Shown: in pieces, positions 9,897 to 19,975 of the stretch | How positions within the stretch are numbered: position 1 is the stretch's first letter | How the letters are laid out: the number at the start of each line of letters is the position of its first letter | Assembly: GCA_956465555.1 (NCBI GenBank) | Contig: OY101126.1 | Coordinates: forward strand, 848,501 to 912,500 | Length of the DNA stretch: 64,000 nucleotides | Direction: 5' to 3' | Source of the DNA: Nitzschia sp. pyKryTriq1 | Taxonomy: Eukaryota; Bacillariophyta; Bacillariophyceae; Bacillariales; Bacillariaceae | Made by a program: the position numbers and the translations under genes | Notes under the pieces: generated by a model | What the model was told of the DNA's origin: nothing | Database searches by the model: none | Seen by the model: the letters and a program-made list of their open reading frames with translations, nothing else

Positions 9897-10847
9897 CTAA
9901 ACCGGTACACGACTACCACGCTTTGGCCCCGACGAATTCGTACTTTGTTCTTGTTGGTCGATGTCCTCCACCTTTCCCTGATGTGGCTTCCAGAACTGTT
10001 CCGATCGCCGCTCGGATCGCGACGTCATTGGTTCTGTCGAGAAGCTTTCAATTCTCGGTCCACGCCATAGTTGACTGGCCACAACCTCTAATGGATCAGG
10101 TTGCAAATTCTGTTCAATTATACACCAATTGACTTCCCTGCCAAGATTCACCATCTCGTCGTGAATGGCTCGGATACGTTTGAATTCTTCCAGCTTGCGT
10201 TCCTCCCCCTTTCCAGTCGTCATTCCTCGCCGTATCAATAGTGACTTATGCGCTTCTTCGTCTGGTACTTGCAAGACAACGCCGGTCGCTACACCTCCGC
10301 TCTCTTCCCAGCGTTGAAGAAGGTCATTGCAAGGAATGAGTTGGGCGCCTTCGATGACGATACTGGCGCCTCGTCCAATCATTTCATCCACCAACTCATC
10401 TACGCAGTGCTGCAAAACCGCACAAGTTTGCTTCCAGCTCTTGACAGGGTCATCACTGCCATCTTCTGTCGCTGGTTCGTACGAGGATCGATGTAGTGCT
10501 GGACTGATATCTTTGGTGACAAAGCTTCTCATGACCGAACGGAGTGTGTCGGTGGAGATGCATTTGAGAATACCTTGGTCCAGGGCCACGCTCATTCCGA
10601 AGGTACTCTTTCCTGTTCCGGTACAACCAGTAATCATGATGAGCTTGGGTTTGTCGTCGTTGATGGGAAAATTGCCTCGAGTAAATGCTCTGGATTTGAT
10701 GGACGAAAGCCCCTCGCTGACCGAAATTAGGACGCAAAGGATGCTCGAAACAACAGCCCATGATACGATGGATCCTCGTTGTTTGTTCCGGCTCCTGTTC
10801 CTCAAAATAGTTGGGCGGCTTCCTTCTTCGTTTTCCGCAGTAGTCAT
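9897..10847 (-). CDS. Membrane-anchored P-loop kinase, 2-phosphoglycerate kinase-like
   Basis: Seen: 316 residues. A short basic start is followed by a membrane helix at about 28-45 (VSWAVVSSILCVLISVSEGL), so this is a signal anchor or plastid/ER signal. Walker A is GCTGTGKST at 74-82, followed by ISTDTLRSVMRSF. Later, GASIVIEGAQLIPC fits the Walker B strand position, and there is a lid-like basic stretch (LLIRRGMTTGKGEERKLEEF). Known: the ISTD..R.VMR motif directly after the P-loop and the IEG strand occur in archaeal 2-phosphoglycerate kinases and related eukaryotic proteins. Inferred: phosphorylates a small hydroxyl substrate; 2-phosphoglycerate is only one candidate. The Ser/Pro-rich tail is disordered. 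Confidence 0.7.
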   Translation of the reverse strand: MTTAENEEGSRPTILRNRSRNKQRGSIVSWAVVSSILCVLISVSEGLSSIKSRAFTRGNFPINDDKPKLIMITGCTGTGKSTFGMSVALDQGILKCISTDTLRSVMRSFVTKDISPALHRSSYEPATEDGSDDPVKSWKQTCAVLQHCVDELVDEMIGRGASIVIEGAQLIPCNDLLQRWEESGGVATGVVLQVPDEEAHKSLLIRRGMTTGKGEERKLEEFKRIRAIHDEMVNLGREVNWCIIEQNLQPDPLEVVASQLWRGPRIESFSTEPMTSRSERRSEQFWKPHQGKVEDIDQQEQSTNSSGPKRGSRVPV

Positions 10848-11396
10848 GGATCTTTTGGGGGCTCGAACAGGAAGGTCCGAGTACAGTAGTAGGAATACAG
10901 TTAGCCAAACCTCCTTTCTGGCTTATAAGGGTACTGTATTGTTGACGTGTGATATGGGTTCTCGCCGGCAAACGAAAATGAAGATGTGGTCATCATTATT
11001 TTCTCAACAAAGAACAAATTTTTGACATCCATCTTCTTCGGCCCCAGAACCCAGAACTTACGAGTACAGTACCGGTATGTACCACAGCGGTGAATACGAA
11101 CGAATCAAATGGATCAATTTAGAGATGACGCGGCGGGCAAGACAAGGTGATGGGAGGCCCGCCGGCGCGCTGGCCAGAGAAACATTGACTCGATCGACTA
11201 AACTCTCACTTGAAAAGCACCCCGACGCGGAAAAAAGAAAAAAGAGGCTGAAGAAGGATGACGATGCGACCATGACGAAAGCTCGGCTTTGGACCTTGGA
11301 ACGCCTCATTATACTCTCTACGGCGAGCAGTATCAACATCTACAGTACATTCGTAGACTAGCTCTGATGTCCATACCAATACGGTAGATTGGAGTC
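10848..11396. other. Divergent intergenic region
   Basis: Between the kinase-like gene and the zinc-finger gene. A small GTAC cluster lies at 11062-11087 (AGTACCGGTATGTACC). Two overlapping open frames (11058-11339 minus and 11077-11361 plus) occupy the same bases on opposite strands. Neither shows a domain, so I call neither. The plus frame, ending IILSTASSINIYSTFVD, could be part of an upstream exon of the zinc-finger gene, but I see no clear splice pair. Confidence 0.4.
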
Positions 11397-12500
11397 ATGT
11401 CCGATAGTTCCTTGGAAGTGCACGATGATGAGGTGGGAAAAGAAGCGTGCGATCGGAGACTCAGTCGAGCCGCTCGAAGTCTACTCGAAGCAACGTTGCG
11501 ACAAAGCGTCTTCTTGGGCGATCCCATGATCCACGCAACGGATGATGATATCTGGACTATATTAGAGCGCTGGCTTCGAGATGCGAGGCCGGCCGAGTGT
11601 CCCTTGTTTCCCTCTCGTGATATTCTGCGGCACGACGAAGAACAGTCGATTTCTATCAAACCTCCCAGCAATAGTTTGAAAGGCGCGTATCCGTCCTTGA
11701 CACTCGCAGAACGACGTAAAGCCAGCCCGAAACGACCGAAGCGTTGGTGGAAGTGTGGAATCTGTAGCAAGGTATTTTCGAGCCGTTATTATATGGATTT
11801 GCATCTGAAGACCCATCACAATCCAGATCGAAGGGTCATCAATGCTGCTGTAGAGGGAACGAGTACTGGTACAGCTACTTCATCATCCGTGTTGGTGTGT
11901 CCAGCCGACGAGTGGTGTAGAATGTTGGGGGAGGCCAATTGTCACCAACAAGCTCTTCTGGATGAACCTTTTTACGATCGGGGGAGTGACGGGTGGAGCG
12001 ATGACGGACAATTCATTCAACACAAATACTCCAAGCTCGCCCATTCGATCCCCTGCGATGTGGGACCCATACGAGCACAGTGTCGGAATATTTTGGACTC
12101 CTGTCGCATGGAAGATAAAAGTATCTGTGATTATCTCGTGTGCCCGGCACATCACCATTATTTGTGGGAGGGTGCCGATTCGTCATCCATGATACCCCAG
12201 GATTGGCGTTCGATTTGGATGTATGAAACCCAACACCACAGCAACGGAACCCTTCTTGGGATTTTCATTTGCGTACTCATCTGTGTATGGGTGTACTATG
12301 TGGCAGTGATAGGCCCTTTTACTCCCCCCAAGCAATCCAAGAAGAACATGCTAGATCCTGGAAAACGATTACTACAGAAATCGCCCGGAGCAACGACGAC
12401 GACTTCAAAATCCGCCGGTACACGTACAACTACTGGTATGTTGCATCATCCTCGACACCATTTGGACACCAGTACTACCGCTGCCTGCAAATTCGAGTAA
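11397..12500 (+). CDS. C2H2 zinc-finger protein with a C-terminal membrane helix
   Basis: Seen: 367 residues. One classical finger, Cys120-x2-Cys123-x12-His136-x3-His140 (CGICSKVFSSRYYMDLHLKTH), is preceded by a basic RPKRWW stretch. A Cys-rich middle follows (VCPADEWCRMLG, IPCDVGP...C, CRMEDKSICDYLVCPAHHHY) that looks structural. A membrane helix runs at about 284-306 (GTLLGIFICVLICVWVYYVAVIG), and the tail is Ser/Thr-rich and basic. Known: single-finger proteins with this Cys-rich middle occur in several eukaryotes without a firm function. Inferred: the finger faces the cytosol or lumen of an endomembrane, or a membrane-held transcription factor is released by cleavage. The first ATG in the frame was taken; an upstream exon is possible. 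Confidence 0.7.
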   Translation: MSDSSLEVHDDEVGKEACDRRLSRAARSLLEATLRQSVFLGDPMIHATDDDIWTILERWLRDARPAECPLFPSRDILRHDEEQSISIKPPSNSLKGAYPSLTLAERRKASPKRPKRWWKCGICSKVFSSRYYMDLHLKTHHNPDRRVINAAVEGTSTGTATSSSVLVCPADEWCRMLGEANCHQQALLDEPFYDRGSDGWSDDGQFIQHKYSKLAHSIPCDVGPIRAQCRNILDSCRMEDKSICDYLVCPAHHHYLWEGADSSSMIPQDWRSIWMYETQHHSNGTLLGIFICVLICVWVYYVAVIGPFTPPKQSKKNMLDPGKRLLQKSPGATTTTSKSAGTRTTTGMLHHPRHHLDTSTTAACKFE

Positions 12501-12649
12501 GGCCAACTGTACGACGTGTGGGAAATGAAGCTATAATACGTACTGTACGGTGACAGTACAGTATGGATACGAGGTTTTCGTAACGCGAAGAAATAGTAAA
12601 TTATGAGGTTCTAATGCCTATCATTTCCAGTATATCATTTGCAAATCTA

Positions 12650-14440
12650 TCAAAATTGTGGCGGCTTTGAACCCAGCGGTGACTTGGGCCACGGCAAATT
12701 CAGGCTCAAGCCACTAGACGATGTTTGCTCCCTTGCCTCCTTTCGCCAGCTCGCCGCCCAACCCAGATTGTGAGCATGTTGAAGGAGCCGTTCGTGGTTC
12801 TCAAGGTCATCGAGTTCCTTGGCCTGCCGCGAAGCTACATACATACCTTCGGGCAGTCCTGATTCGACAAACCATTCTTGAGATACTTTCATGGCAGGCT
12901 CTATCCCACAATACCCAAAGGCGTGAATGATTCCCAAGTTAAACATGGAGAACGCGTGTCCCAGCTTTGCGGCACTCTCTAGATGGTAGAGAACTCGTTG
13001 CATCAATTCTGCTTCTACACTTGGATCCAGTTTGTTGACACCATTCTCCATATTCATCAGCATAAGATTCGCTAGCCCATAGTGTGCTTCAGGATGGTGG
13101 GATTGAATTCCTCGTCGATAGAATTCTCGGGCTAAGCTTTGGTTGTATGGTAGCGGGGATGGCAAGAGATGCAAATAACCTCCAGCCATTTTGATAGCCG
13201 CCTCGCCGACCCCACCAACGGCCGCCGCTTGTGTCAGTGTCAAGATTCGTTTCGTCTCCTGCGTCTGATCTTTCCCCGGAAGATCTTTGGTGGAATGCAA
13301 GTACTGGCAAACGGCGTCTCCCTCGTTGGCACAGTCCATGAACCATTCATGGCTAAAGTCCTCCCGACAGTCCACGCTATCTTTGTACCAAATTATCCAA
13401 GACCATCGATTCGTGCTCTCTGGCTTGTTCGTGTCAACAGGAAAGATCCGGACACCATGAAATAGATTAGACTGGTGCATGGCAGCATCACCTTCATTGA
13501 GTTTCAAGAATTGTTTCTGGCCCAACCCAGTGCTTACGTAAAGGCCACCCTGATAATCTCGACCATATTCCGACAAACTAACGACCACTGTGACCAAGGC
13601 CTGGGCATCCAAATGGGTGGCATGGGATTGTCGCTCCCCATGTCGATATCTTCGGACTAAGGAATGGCAAGGCATACATAGGCGATCTGGTCGTGAAGAT
13701 TGACAGAAGTTTGGATACTCTTGTCGAACCAAGGGCGTCAAAACTTGTTCGATGTAATGTTGAGTAAGATTTCGAAATTGGGTTCGCAGCGTCGCACGTC
13801 GATGCGAAGAATTGGGATCTAGATCGAGGCTTTTGGACATGCTGTCATTCTCATTTTCTACTTCAACCACTGGAGCCCCGTCAATGAATAATTCAAATGT
13901 AGGCATGCCATCGACCGAATCCGGGTCGCGGTCGTAGTATTCATTTTGCTCCAGTAAATGTCGTATCTGCAGTGTAATTTCTCTGGGAATCGCTTTTGGA
14001 ATAGTCAACACGGAAGCTGATGGAACCTTGTTCGATTTCGCTGACTTTTTCTCTTCATCCTTTCCCTGCAGTGGATTGATTTGTTCGACTGTGCCTTTGT
14101 TCACTGTTCTGTGCTCGTCGATTCCAGGTAGATTCACCACGTGAGAGTCGACAAAATTCTCAAAGAGGACAGGTCCCGCCAAGTCGGAAGGACGCAAAGT
14201 TCCAAGCGCGGGCAGAGACGACGATTGTGTGGTCGAGGAGCAGGACTGTCCCTGTTGTGCGGATCCGTCGCCAGACTGCCCCCCGGAAGGGCACGCCCCA
14301 TCATCATCAACTGACGCCGATGCTGATGCCACCGTTGTCGTCCAGCAGAGTCCAAACCAAGCGATCGCCATTAGGACGCAGAGGATATGAGTGGTTCCTG
14401 CTACTAGCGACCTTCTGTTGCATGGCAGCGATACCATCAT
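12650..14440 (-). CDS. Prolyl 4-hydroxylase-like 2-oxoglutarate/Fe(II) oxygenase with Sel1 repeats
   Basis: Seen: 596 residues. The signal peptide occupies about residues 12-42. An oxygenase domain spans about 145-355: the iron ligands fit His276 and Asp278 (THLDAQALVTVVVSLS) with distal His328 (NLFHGVRI), and RWSWIIWYKD closes the barrel. Cys-rich insert: FCQSSRPDRLCMPCHS. Residues about 425-570 carry Sel1/TPR-like helical repeats (HPEAHYGLANLML, AAKLGHAFSMFNLGIIHAFG). Known: secreted-pathway P4H enzymes hydroxylate proline in collagen-like or cell-wall proteins using 2-oxoglutarate, and Sel1 repeats bind partner proteins in the ER. Inferred: an ER enzyme modifying wall or frustule-associated proteins, with the repeats acting as substrate or complex adaptor. 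Divergent from the SGNH-type gene. Confidence 0.82.
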   Translation of the reverse strand: MMVSLPCNRRSLVAGTTHILCVLMAIAWFGLCWTTTVASASASVDDDGACPSGGQSGDGSAQQGQSCSSTTQSSSLPALGTLRPSDLAGPVLFENFVDSHVVNLPGIDEHRTVNKGTVEQINPLQGKDEEKKSAKSNKVPSASVLTIPKAIPREITLQIRHLLEQNEYYDRDPDSVDGMPTFELFIDGAPVVEVENENDSMSKSLDLDPNSSHRRATLRTQFRNLTQHYIEQVLTPLVRQEYPNFCQSSRPDRLCMPCHSLVRRYRHGERQSHATHLDAQALVTVVVSLSEYGRDYQGGLYVSTGLGQKQFLKLNEGDAAMHQSNLFHGVRIFPVDTNKPESTNRWSWIIWYKDSVDCREDFSHEWFMDCANEGDAVCQYLHSTKDLPGKDQTQETKRILTLTQAAAVGGVGEAAIKMAGGYLHLLPSPLPYNQSLAREFYRRGIQSHHPEAHYGLANLMLMNMENGVNKLDPSVEAELMQRVLYHLESAAKLGHAFSMFNLGIIHAFGYCGIEPAMKVSQEWFVESGLPEGMYVASRQAKELDDLENHERLLQHAHNLGWAASWRKEAREQTSSSGLSLNLPWPKSPLGSKPPQF

Positions 14441-15161
14441 GCACTTCGATGATGATGATGATGTTGATGATGATTCAAAAGTAGTTTTACTCGGAGCCCT
14501 TTCCTTGTATCATGTTCTTGTAAAGGTATGATACCATTACTGCATGAGACGTAAACAACAACACCAATCTACAATTTACCCCACACCGGGTCGCAGCAAC
14601 AGACAACAGACTGCGGCCGGATATAATATATTCGTAGGATATGTCAAGCGTCAAGCAAGAGGAAGAGGAGGGAGTCGTCAAGGATATCGGTAGAAAAAGG
14701 AGAAAGAAAGGTGCGTATGTTGTGGTGGAGTAGATTTTCGACCAATTTGACTGTTGTCGACGGAGTGTACGGAGTACTTGTACTCGTACGGAGAACGGAC
14801 ATCGGAGTCGTCGTCACGGATTATTACGGGTCCTACTAGCTAGACTACGTATTACTCACGGGATTTCAAATTTGGAAATTCAGGTGTGCCCGGGGATCAT
14901 GCAGAGGATCGTGGATCATCGTGATGGACGCGTATCGGTGTGTACATACGTTCGTACAATAACAGGGTGAAAACCAACAGACAGCGAAAGAACTGGAACG
15001 GATATGGATTGAAATCTTCATCTTCATCATCTTGAATTCGTCGTTCGATCCAGCATCCGACGAGAGCAGTGGCCTGTGTGACCTCTACCGGTACCGGCAG
15101 AGTGTTACAGTACTAGCGTCGTCTACCTGGCTGTGAATGAAGAAGTACGTCGACGAGGACC
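14441..15161. other. Divergent intergenic region
   Basis: Between the P4H-like and SGNH-like genes. A GAT trinucleotide run (about 14448-14475) abuts the P4H start. Short GTAC/CCGGTACCGG words lie at 14773-14790 and 15085-15100. No gene or RNA is recognised. Confidence 0.5.
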
Positions 15162-17249
15162 ATGGTGAGCATGCTGTCGAACAAGAACGAAGCTGCTCAT
15201 ACTCATACTACGAGCAGTAGTACTACCAATACAGTAGCAGCCACTAACGGTAGTGCTGGCTCTTGTAGGAAGAATGGCGTACGGCGAGGTCGAGGTCGAG
15301 GCCGGATCCCCTTTCTCATTGGGGGCGTGCTGGTGCTGAACGGATGGAGTCTTCTGATGGGAGACGAGGGTTATTTTTACCTCTCGAATTTTCATCCTAC
15401 TACCACTAGTTCCGGCGGTACTCGTGGTCATCGCAATGTAACGCCAGCGCCTCCAAATACGTCCACCCCGAATGATGGTGGTAATCCGACAACATCAACC
15501 ACTCCACGGATCGTCGTTCATCCAACCGCCTCACCTAGTACTAGTACTACTACTACTACTACCTTCATGCAGAACACAACATATGCAACTTTGAAATGGA
15601 GTTCGACCCAACTCGCAGGTTGGATCAACAAGAACCAAACCATGACGGATCCCCCGAACAAAATGAGTTCTACTAGGAGGGAAATCATGGATTTTGCACC
15701 GAAGCCACGTGGGAAGGATGTGGAAATTTACAATTTAGATGCTTGGCATCGACTGCGAGAATTGCTCGGGATAGAAGTAGGAGCAACAAGTCATGGTGGT
15801 GCTGTAACCCCTGCTACCACCACTATCACCAATTCCTCGTCCTCAAGAAGCGGAAACGGGGTCGTTGTTTTTTGTTCCAATGGAGGCTCCGCCACCGCTG
15901 GAGGCGGAAAAATACACCGCATGGACCGATGGGATGAACAGTTTGCTGCTATGATCAAAGAGACCACCAACAACCCGCCTGGCGATGACGAGAGTACTAG
16001 TAGTAGAGCTGCTGAAAATCCCCAGCATGTACTTACTGGTGACCGTTCTCTGAAGGTTATCAATCATGCACATGGTTCCAGAGGATCGGTGCACTCAGCA
16101 TTTCTAATGCACACCATGATTCCGGCTGATGCAGACGTTATCATTTGGGAGTTCGCTATCAATGACGGTCACCCGAAAGGGTGTGGCGAAATCAATAATG
16201 GGATTATCGTTTGGCTGGATCAAGTTGCACGCCATTCCTCGCCACCTCCCTTGGTGATCTTGGCATATTTATGGGATGTTGGCTTTCCCCTACGGGAGAA
16301 GAAAAACACCTTCTCCCACATACGAGATACGGTCTTTCAGTGCCATGGTCGAATCGCAGCCGCGTATGACTTCGTGGTTGGAAGCGTCCATCTCGGATCG
16401 TATCTGAGCAACCTTCATTGGAATCATGATGCCCTGAGGAAATCTTTCTTAGCGGATGGTCACCATCCGAACAAGCGGGGGCATTTGTTTCTAGCGTTCT
16501 TGTTATGGGATCTTGTGATGGATGATCGAAGGCTTCCAATCACCCCTAACAAAAATGTCGTCGAAGGGATTAGTATATCGCTACCCAAACCTCGCTGGAC
16601 GTGCAATCGAGATCCGCCAGCGAAGAATCGAGTCGTCTTCTTATTGGACGAAAAGTACTCTTTTGCATCTTGGACAGCTGAGTCACCTCGAAACGAAGAT
16701 CACAACGATGGTATGATTTACCCTCAACTCTTGGCAAGTTCCAACGCGTCGGCCTCAGCACCACCACCAAACATGACGTCAATCCTCCATGGCAAGGCCT
16801 CGGAGGCACGACAAGACCGGAAATTTTCGTTGGTATTGCCTTGCTGCAATACTGGAGAGCGTTTTAGTTTTGATCTCTCCTCCTCGACAAAGAACTCGTC
16901 CGAAAGAGGCGGTACTGACAGGGATGGGAAGCGCATATCGGCATTACAAGTATATGCTCACGATATTTCAACGGTAGCAATGTTGTCGGCTACGATCATG
17001 GTCGATTTTTTGGATGCAAAAGGTGAAACAACGTTGAAGAACGCGTCCACCAACAGCGCTAACAATAGTACCAACAACCTAACGCAACCCGAGTGGGTCA
17101 CATTTGGCGAAAAGGAATGCCGTGTGGGGCACTGGTTTTTGAATACATGGTTGGTTCTACCGGAAGAGATCTTAGTGGCAAGAATTGATTTTTGCAGGCG
17201 CCAGTGCAGCAGCAATAAAATCTCTCTGTCGCATGTTGCCATATTTTGA
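15162..17249 (+). CDS. SGNH-hydrolase-like type II membrane protein
   Basis: Seen: 695 residues, start ACCATGG at 15162. A Thr/Ser-rich head is followed by the basic cluster RRGRGRGR and a membrane helix at about 50-68 (IPFLIGGVLVLNGWSLLMG), then a long Thr/Pro-rich linker. The middle domain shows VVFCSNGGSATAGGG (block I position), INHAHGSRGSVHSAF (Gly block), VIIWEFAINDGH (Asn block III) and LADGHHPNKRGH (catalytic Asp-x-x-His type block V). Known: these four blocks define SGNH/GDSL hydrolases, many of which remove or move acyl groups on glycans. Inferred: a Golgi or cell-surface glycan acyl-esterase or acyltransferase. The C-terminal 200 residues form another beta-rich region with Asn-glycosylation sites. 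The nucleophile Ser at GGSATAGGG needs confirmation. Confidence 0.68.
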   Translation: MVSMLSNKNEAAHTHTTSSSTTNTVAATNGSAGSCRKNGVRRGRGRGRIPFLIGGVLVLNGWSLLMGDEGYFYLSNFHPTTTSSGGTRGHRNVTPAPPNTSTPNDGGNPTTSTTPRIVVHPTASPSTSTTTTTTFMQNTTYATLKWSSTQLAGWINKNQTMTDPPNKMSSTRREIMDFAPKPRGKDVEIYNLDAWHRLRELLGIEVGATSHGGAVTPATTTITNSSSSRSGNGVVVFCSNGGSATAGGGKIHRMDRWDEQFAAMIKETTNNPPGDDESTSSRAAENPQHVLTGDRSLKVINHAHGSRGSVHSAFLMHTMIPADADVIIWEFAINDGHPKGCGEINNGIIVWLDQVARHSSPPPLVILAYLWDVGFPLREKKNTFSHIRDTVFQCHGRIAAAYDFVVGSVHLGSYLSNLHWNHDALRKSFLADGHHPNKRGHLFLAFLLWDLVMDDRRLPITPNKNVVEGISISLPKPRWTCNRDPPAKNRVVFLLDEKYSFASWTAESPRNEDHNDGMIYPQLLASSNASASAPPPNMTSILHGKASEARQDRKFSLVLPCCNTGERFSFDLSSSTKNSSERGGTDRDGKRISALQVYAHDISTVAMLSATIMVDFLDAKGETTLKNASTNSANNSTNNLTQPEWVTFGEKECRVGHWFLNTWLVLPEEILVARIDFCRRQCSSNKISLSHVAIF

Positions 17250-17531
17250 CCACCGTGATCATGTGCATTATAAAACACTAATGAAATGTACATTTCACTA
17301 CTTCGTACGAGTATTAGCAGATCAACCAAAAGGCCTCTTCCCCCGGACGGAGGAGACCGTTGTCGGGACTTGTTCGATTGCCCGTTGGCAATCCTATGTT
17401 TGGGCGCAAGAAAAAGCAATGCTGATTAATAGATGAGATGCATGAATTGTTATTGTGTGTGCTATCACGATGCTGATGATAGCGTCTACAAGTACCAGGT
17501 AAGCTGCTGGCGATGATGTCGACCCACTGAT

Positions 17532-18885
17532 CTAGGATTGTTGACATTGCACACCGCCCGCGCCCTCCTCGTCGCTGTCGTTTTCTGAACCGTTTTCTTC
17601 CGCTCCACCCTTTCCGAAATGTCGAAGGTCGGCCTCCGCCAAGAAATGCTCCTCCACTTCCATAGGGTCGTATTCGGCTTCGTCGTTGGCACCCGGCAAC
17701 AGCTTTCGCAACTCTGTTGCCACCTCGGCAGAAATTGATTGGGGGAATTTGACGTGAAAGACAACGTAAAGATTTCCCTTGACAAAAGGGTTACCACGCG
17801 ATGGCATACCCTCGTTGTGAACTTGCATCATGTAGGGCATGGTTCTTCCTGATTCATCATCTTTTCCCTCGCACTGGATAACTTGCCCAGGCTTGGTCTT
17901 GATAATAACGTCACGTCCGTCCAAATGTTTGAAGCGATACTGAGGGGGGGAAATGAACGAAAAAACGAAGAAGTTAGATCATCGAGGGCATCCAACCATT
18001 CAGTTAGAGATTTACCTCTTGAAAACAATTAAAACTTACCGAATATCCAGTGAGAGCTTGATTCAGGGTAATATCCTTCATCAACAAGAGATCAGCACCC
18101 TTTCTTTTGAACACCTCATGCTCCTTTTCTTGAATGACGAAGTGGACATCCCCAGTTTCGCGACCAGGCATTTCATCAGCCATTCCACGGAAGGAAATCT
18201 TTTGATTATGATGGGCACCCTTTTCGATGTGTACTTCGACGACCTTGCGTTCGTTCTTGGTCTTGGCCGTCGTTCCTTGCCCTTGGCAATCTCTGCAGGC
18301 ACGTTGCATTTGAGTGAGCATTCCGGGGCCTATTTGACGAACTTCCATGACGGCACCCTGGCCTCCACAAGTGCCACACTCCTTACTTTCTCCAACAATG
18401 ACTTTTCGATTGATAGCCAGCTTGACAGTCTTTCCATTGTAAAGGTCTTCCAAAGACACCTTGATGGGATGCTGGATGCTCGGACCCTTGCGTGGGCCCG
18501 CTCGTCGTCCTCCTCCGCGGCCTCCGCCGCCGAAGAACATGCTAAACAAGTCCTCTCCTCCTGCCGCAGAAGGACCACCTTCATTTTCGACTCCCTCCAA
18601 ACCATACTTGTCGTAGAGTTCCCGTTTCTTGGGGTCGCTCAGAATTTCATATGCGGCATTGACTTCTTTGAAGAAGTGTTCATCTCCTCCCTTATCGGGG
18701 TGGTGTTTAACAGCCATTTTACGGTACGCCTTTTTGATTTCTTTCTCATCGGCACCCTTGTCAACACCCAAAACTTCATATAGTTTTTCAGTATCAGGGG
18801 GCTCCCCGCCGCCGCCGCGTCCCATGCCTCCGGGCATACCTCCGCCACCGTGGGCAAAATGCTCAAATGGAATTCCTCCAAACAT
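17532..18885 (-). CDS. DnaJ/Hsp40 type A co-chaperone with reduced zinc domain, two exons
   Basis: Seen: exon 1 is 18885-18040. The intron 18039-17940 (100 bp, GTAAGT...CTCAG) interrupts in phase 0. Exon 2 is 17939-17532. The join restores [19 protein letters not shown]. The product is 417 residues. Its order is a Gly-rich start, J domain with HHPDKGG, G/F-rich linker, substrate domain, zinc region and a C-terminal acidic tail. Only two CxxCxGxG motifs are present (CGTCGGQG and CRDCQGQG), where DNAJA/Ydj1 proteins carry four. Known: type A J-proteins deliver substrates to Hsp70. Inferred: a cytosolic Hsp70 co-chaperone with zinc centre I lost and centre II kept. The C-terminal CaaX box of Ydj1 is also absent (end VQCQQS). 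Confidence 0.93.
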
Positions 18886-19975
18886 TGTAAAATAACAATA
18901 ACAATAATAATATAAAGCTGCTCAACAACCAGAAGGAAGAACAACAACTTTAAACTCTGACTTGGAATAGTCAAGAGAGAGAGAGACGCTGAAAGAAGTG
19001 TTGGATAAAACAAAGGATGTAAATGCCAAACCCAAACAAAATATGAGCGGTAGTGTTTGGGTCGTCGGGCTTCTACTACTCGTACCTGGTACTCTCCTCT
19101 CATCCATCGTTGTCCACACGACCACGACGGACCGCGCCTGCACAAAACGTGGATTTCCGCGCCACATTTTGGAAGCCAAAAGAAAAAATCGGTTGGTGCA
19201 AAGACGAACGAAAAAGAAGAGAAAAGAGATTCCTGAGCGCTCGTTTACTTCTACATGAAACGGAGTAGCAGTCGGAATCCCACTATTGATTTCCGGGTGG
19301 CGGGTGCCACGCAAGACATGCACGTTCGGGCAGAGATCATCAGAGATGGGAGGTCGGAGGGAGGTGGAGTTCGAAGAAGCATACTACCAGTACCGGTATG
19401 TACTCGTACCGTACATACAGGTACATGGCGGGAGTGTCGACCCATTCGACTTGGTAGGGTTTTCAGCTATTTTTTTCGCACCGCGCAAACCCCCGGAAAA
19501 TACCCGTTTGGGCATTCTTTTATTCAGTGACGAAAATAATCAACATGTTTTGAATGTCGGCCTGCGCGCGAGGGGAGCCGTTCCACGAAACATCTTCCTG
19601 CAACCTGCAACGGAACAACCACATTGCATTTTACCCATTTTTGTTATGCTTCCAGTCTTCTCGATTGATCGGTTGGATTTGGAATAAAAGAATCATCTCT
19701 TGTAACGACGTGAAAGCAATCGTCTACGAGAACCAATGTCATAAGAGAGACAAGCATCGACATTGAAACTCTAAGAAAAACAACAATATACTCCCACCCC
19801 AAAACTGGTTGTGATTGACCTTGACGCACCTCTAGTCCCCTTATTCTTCCCGCGCGATCTGTTCCACTCCCTCCATCTCATCTTATTGGAGTCACCACAC
19901 CATTCGGAGTTGAGGATTTTATCTCACAAGAGTCCCCATCAATTCCATTCATTGTCTCACTTTTCACGATCGAAC
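18886..19975. other. Divergent intergenic region
   Basis: Between DnaJ and the disordered orphan gene. It contains a GA repeat near 18979-18992 and a GTAC cluster at 19388-19430. Several overlapping small frames on both strands show no features. The orphan frame is open from 19811 but the part before 19976 is rich in Leu/His/Ser and not convincing. Confidence 0.5.

Noticed and set aside
10327-11025. 232-codon plus-strand frame
   Set aside because: Antisense to the kinase-like gene with its Walker A motif on the minus strand.
17953-18783. 276-codon plus-strand frame
   Set aside because: Antisense to DnaJ; it crosses the DnaJ intron and has no features of its own.
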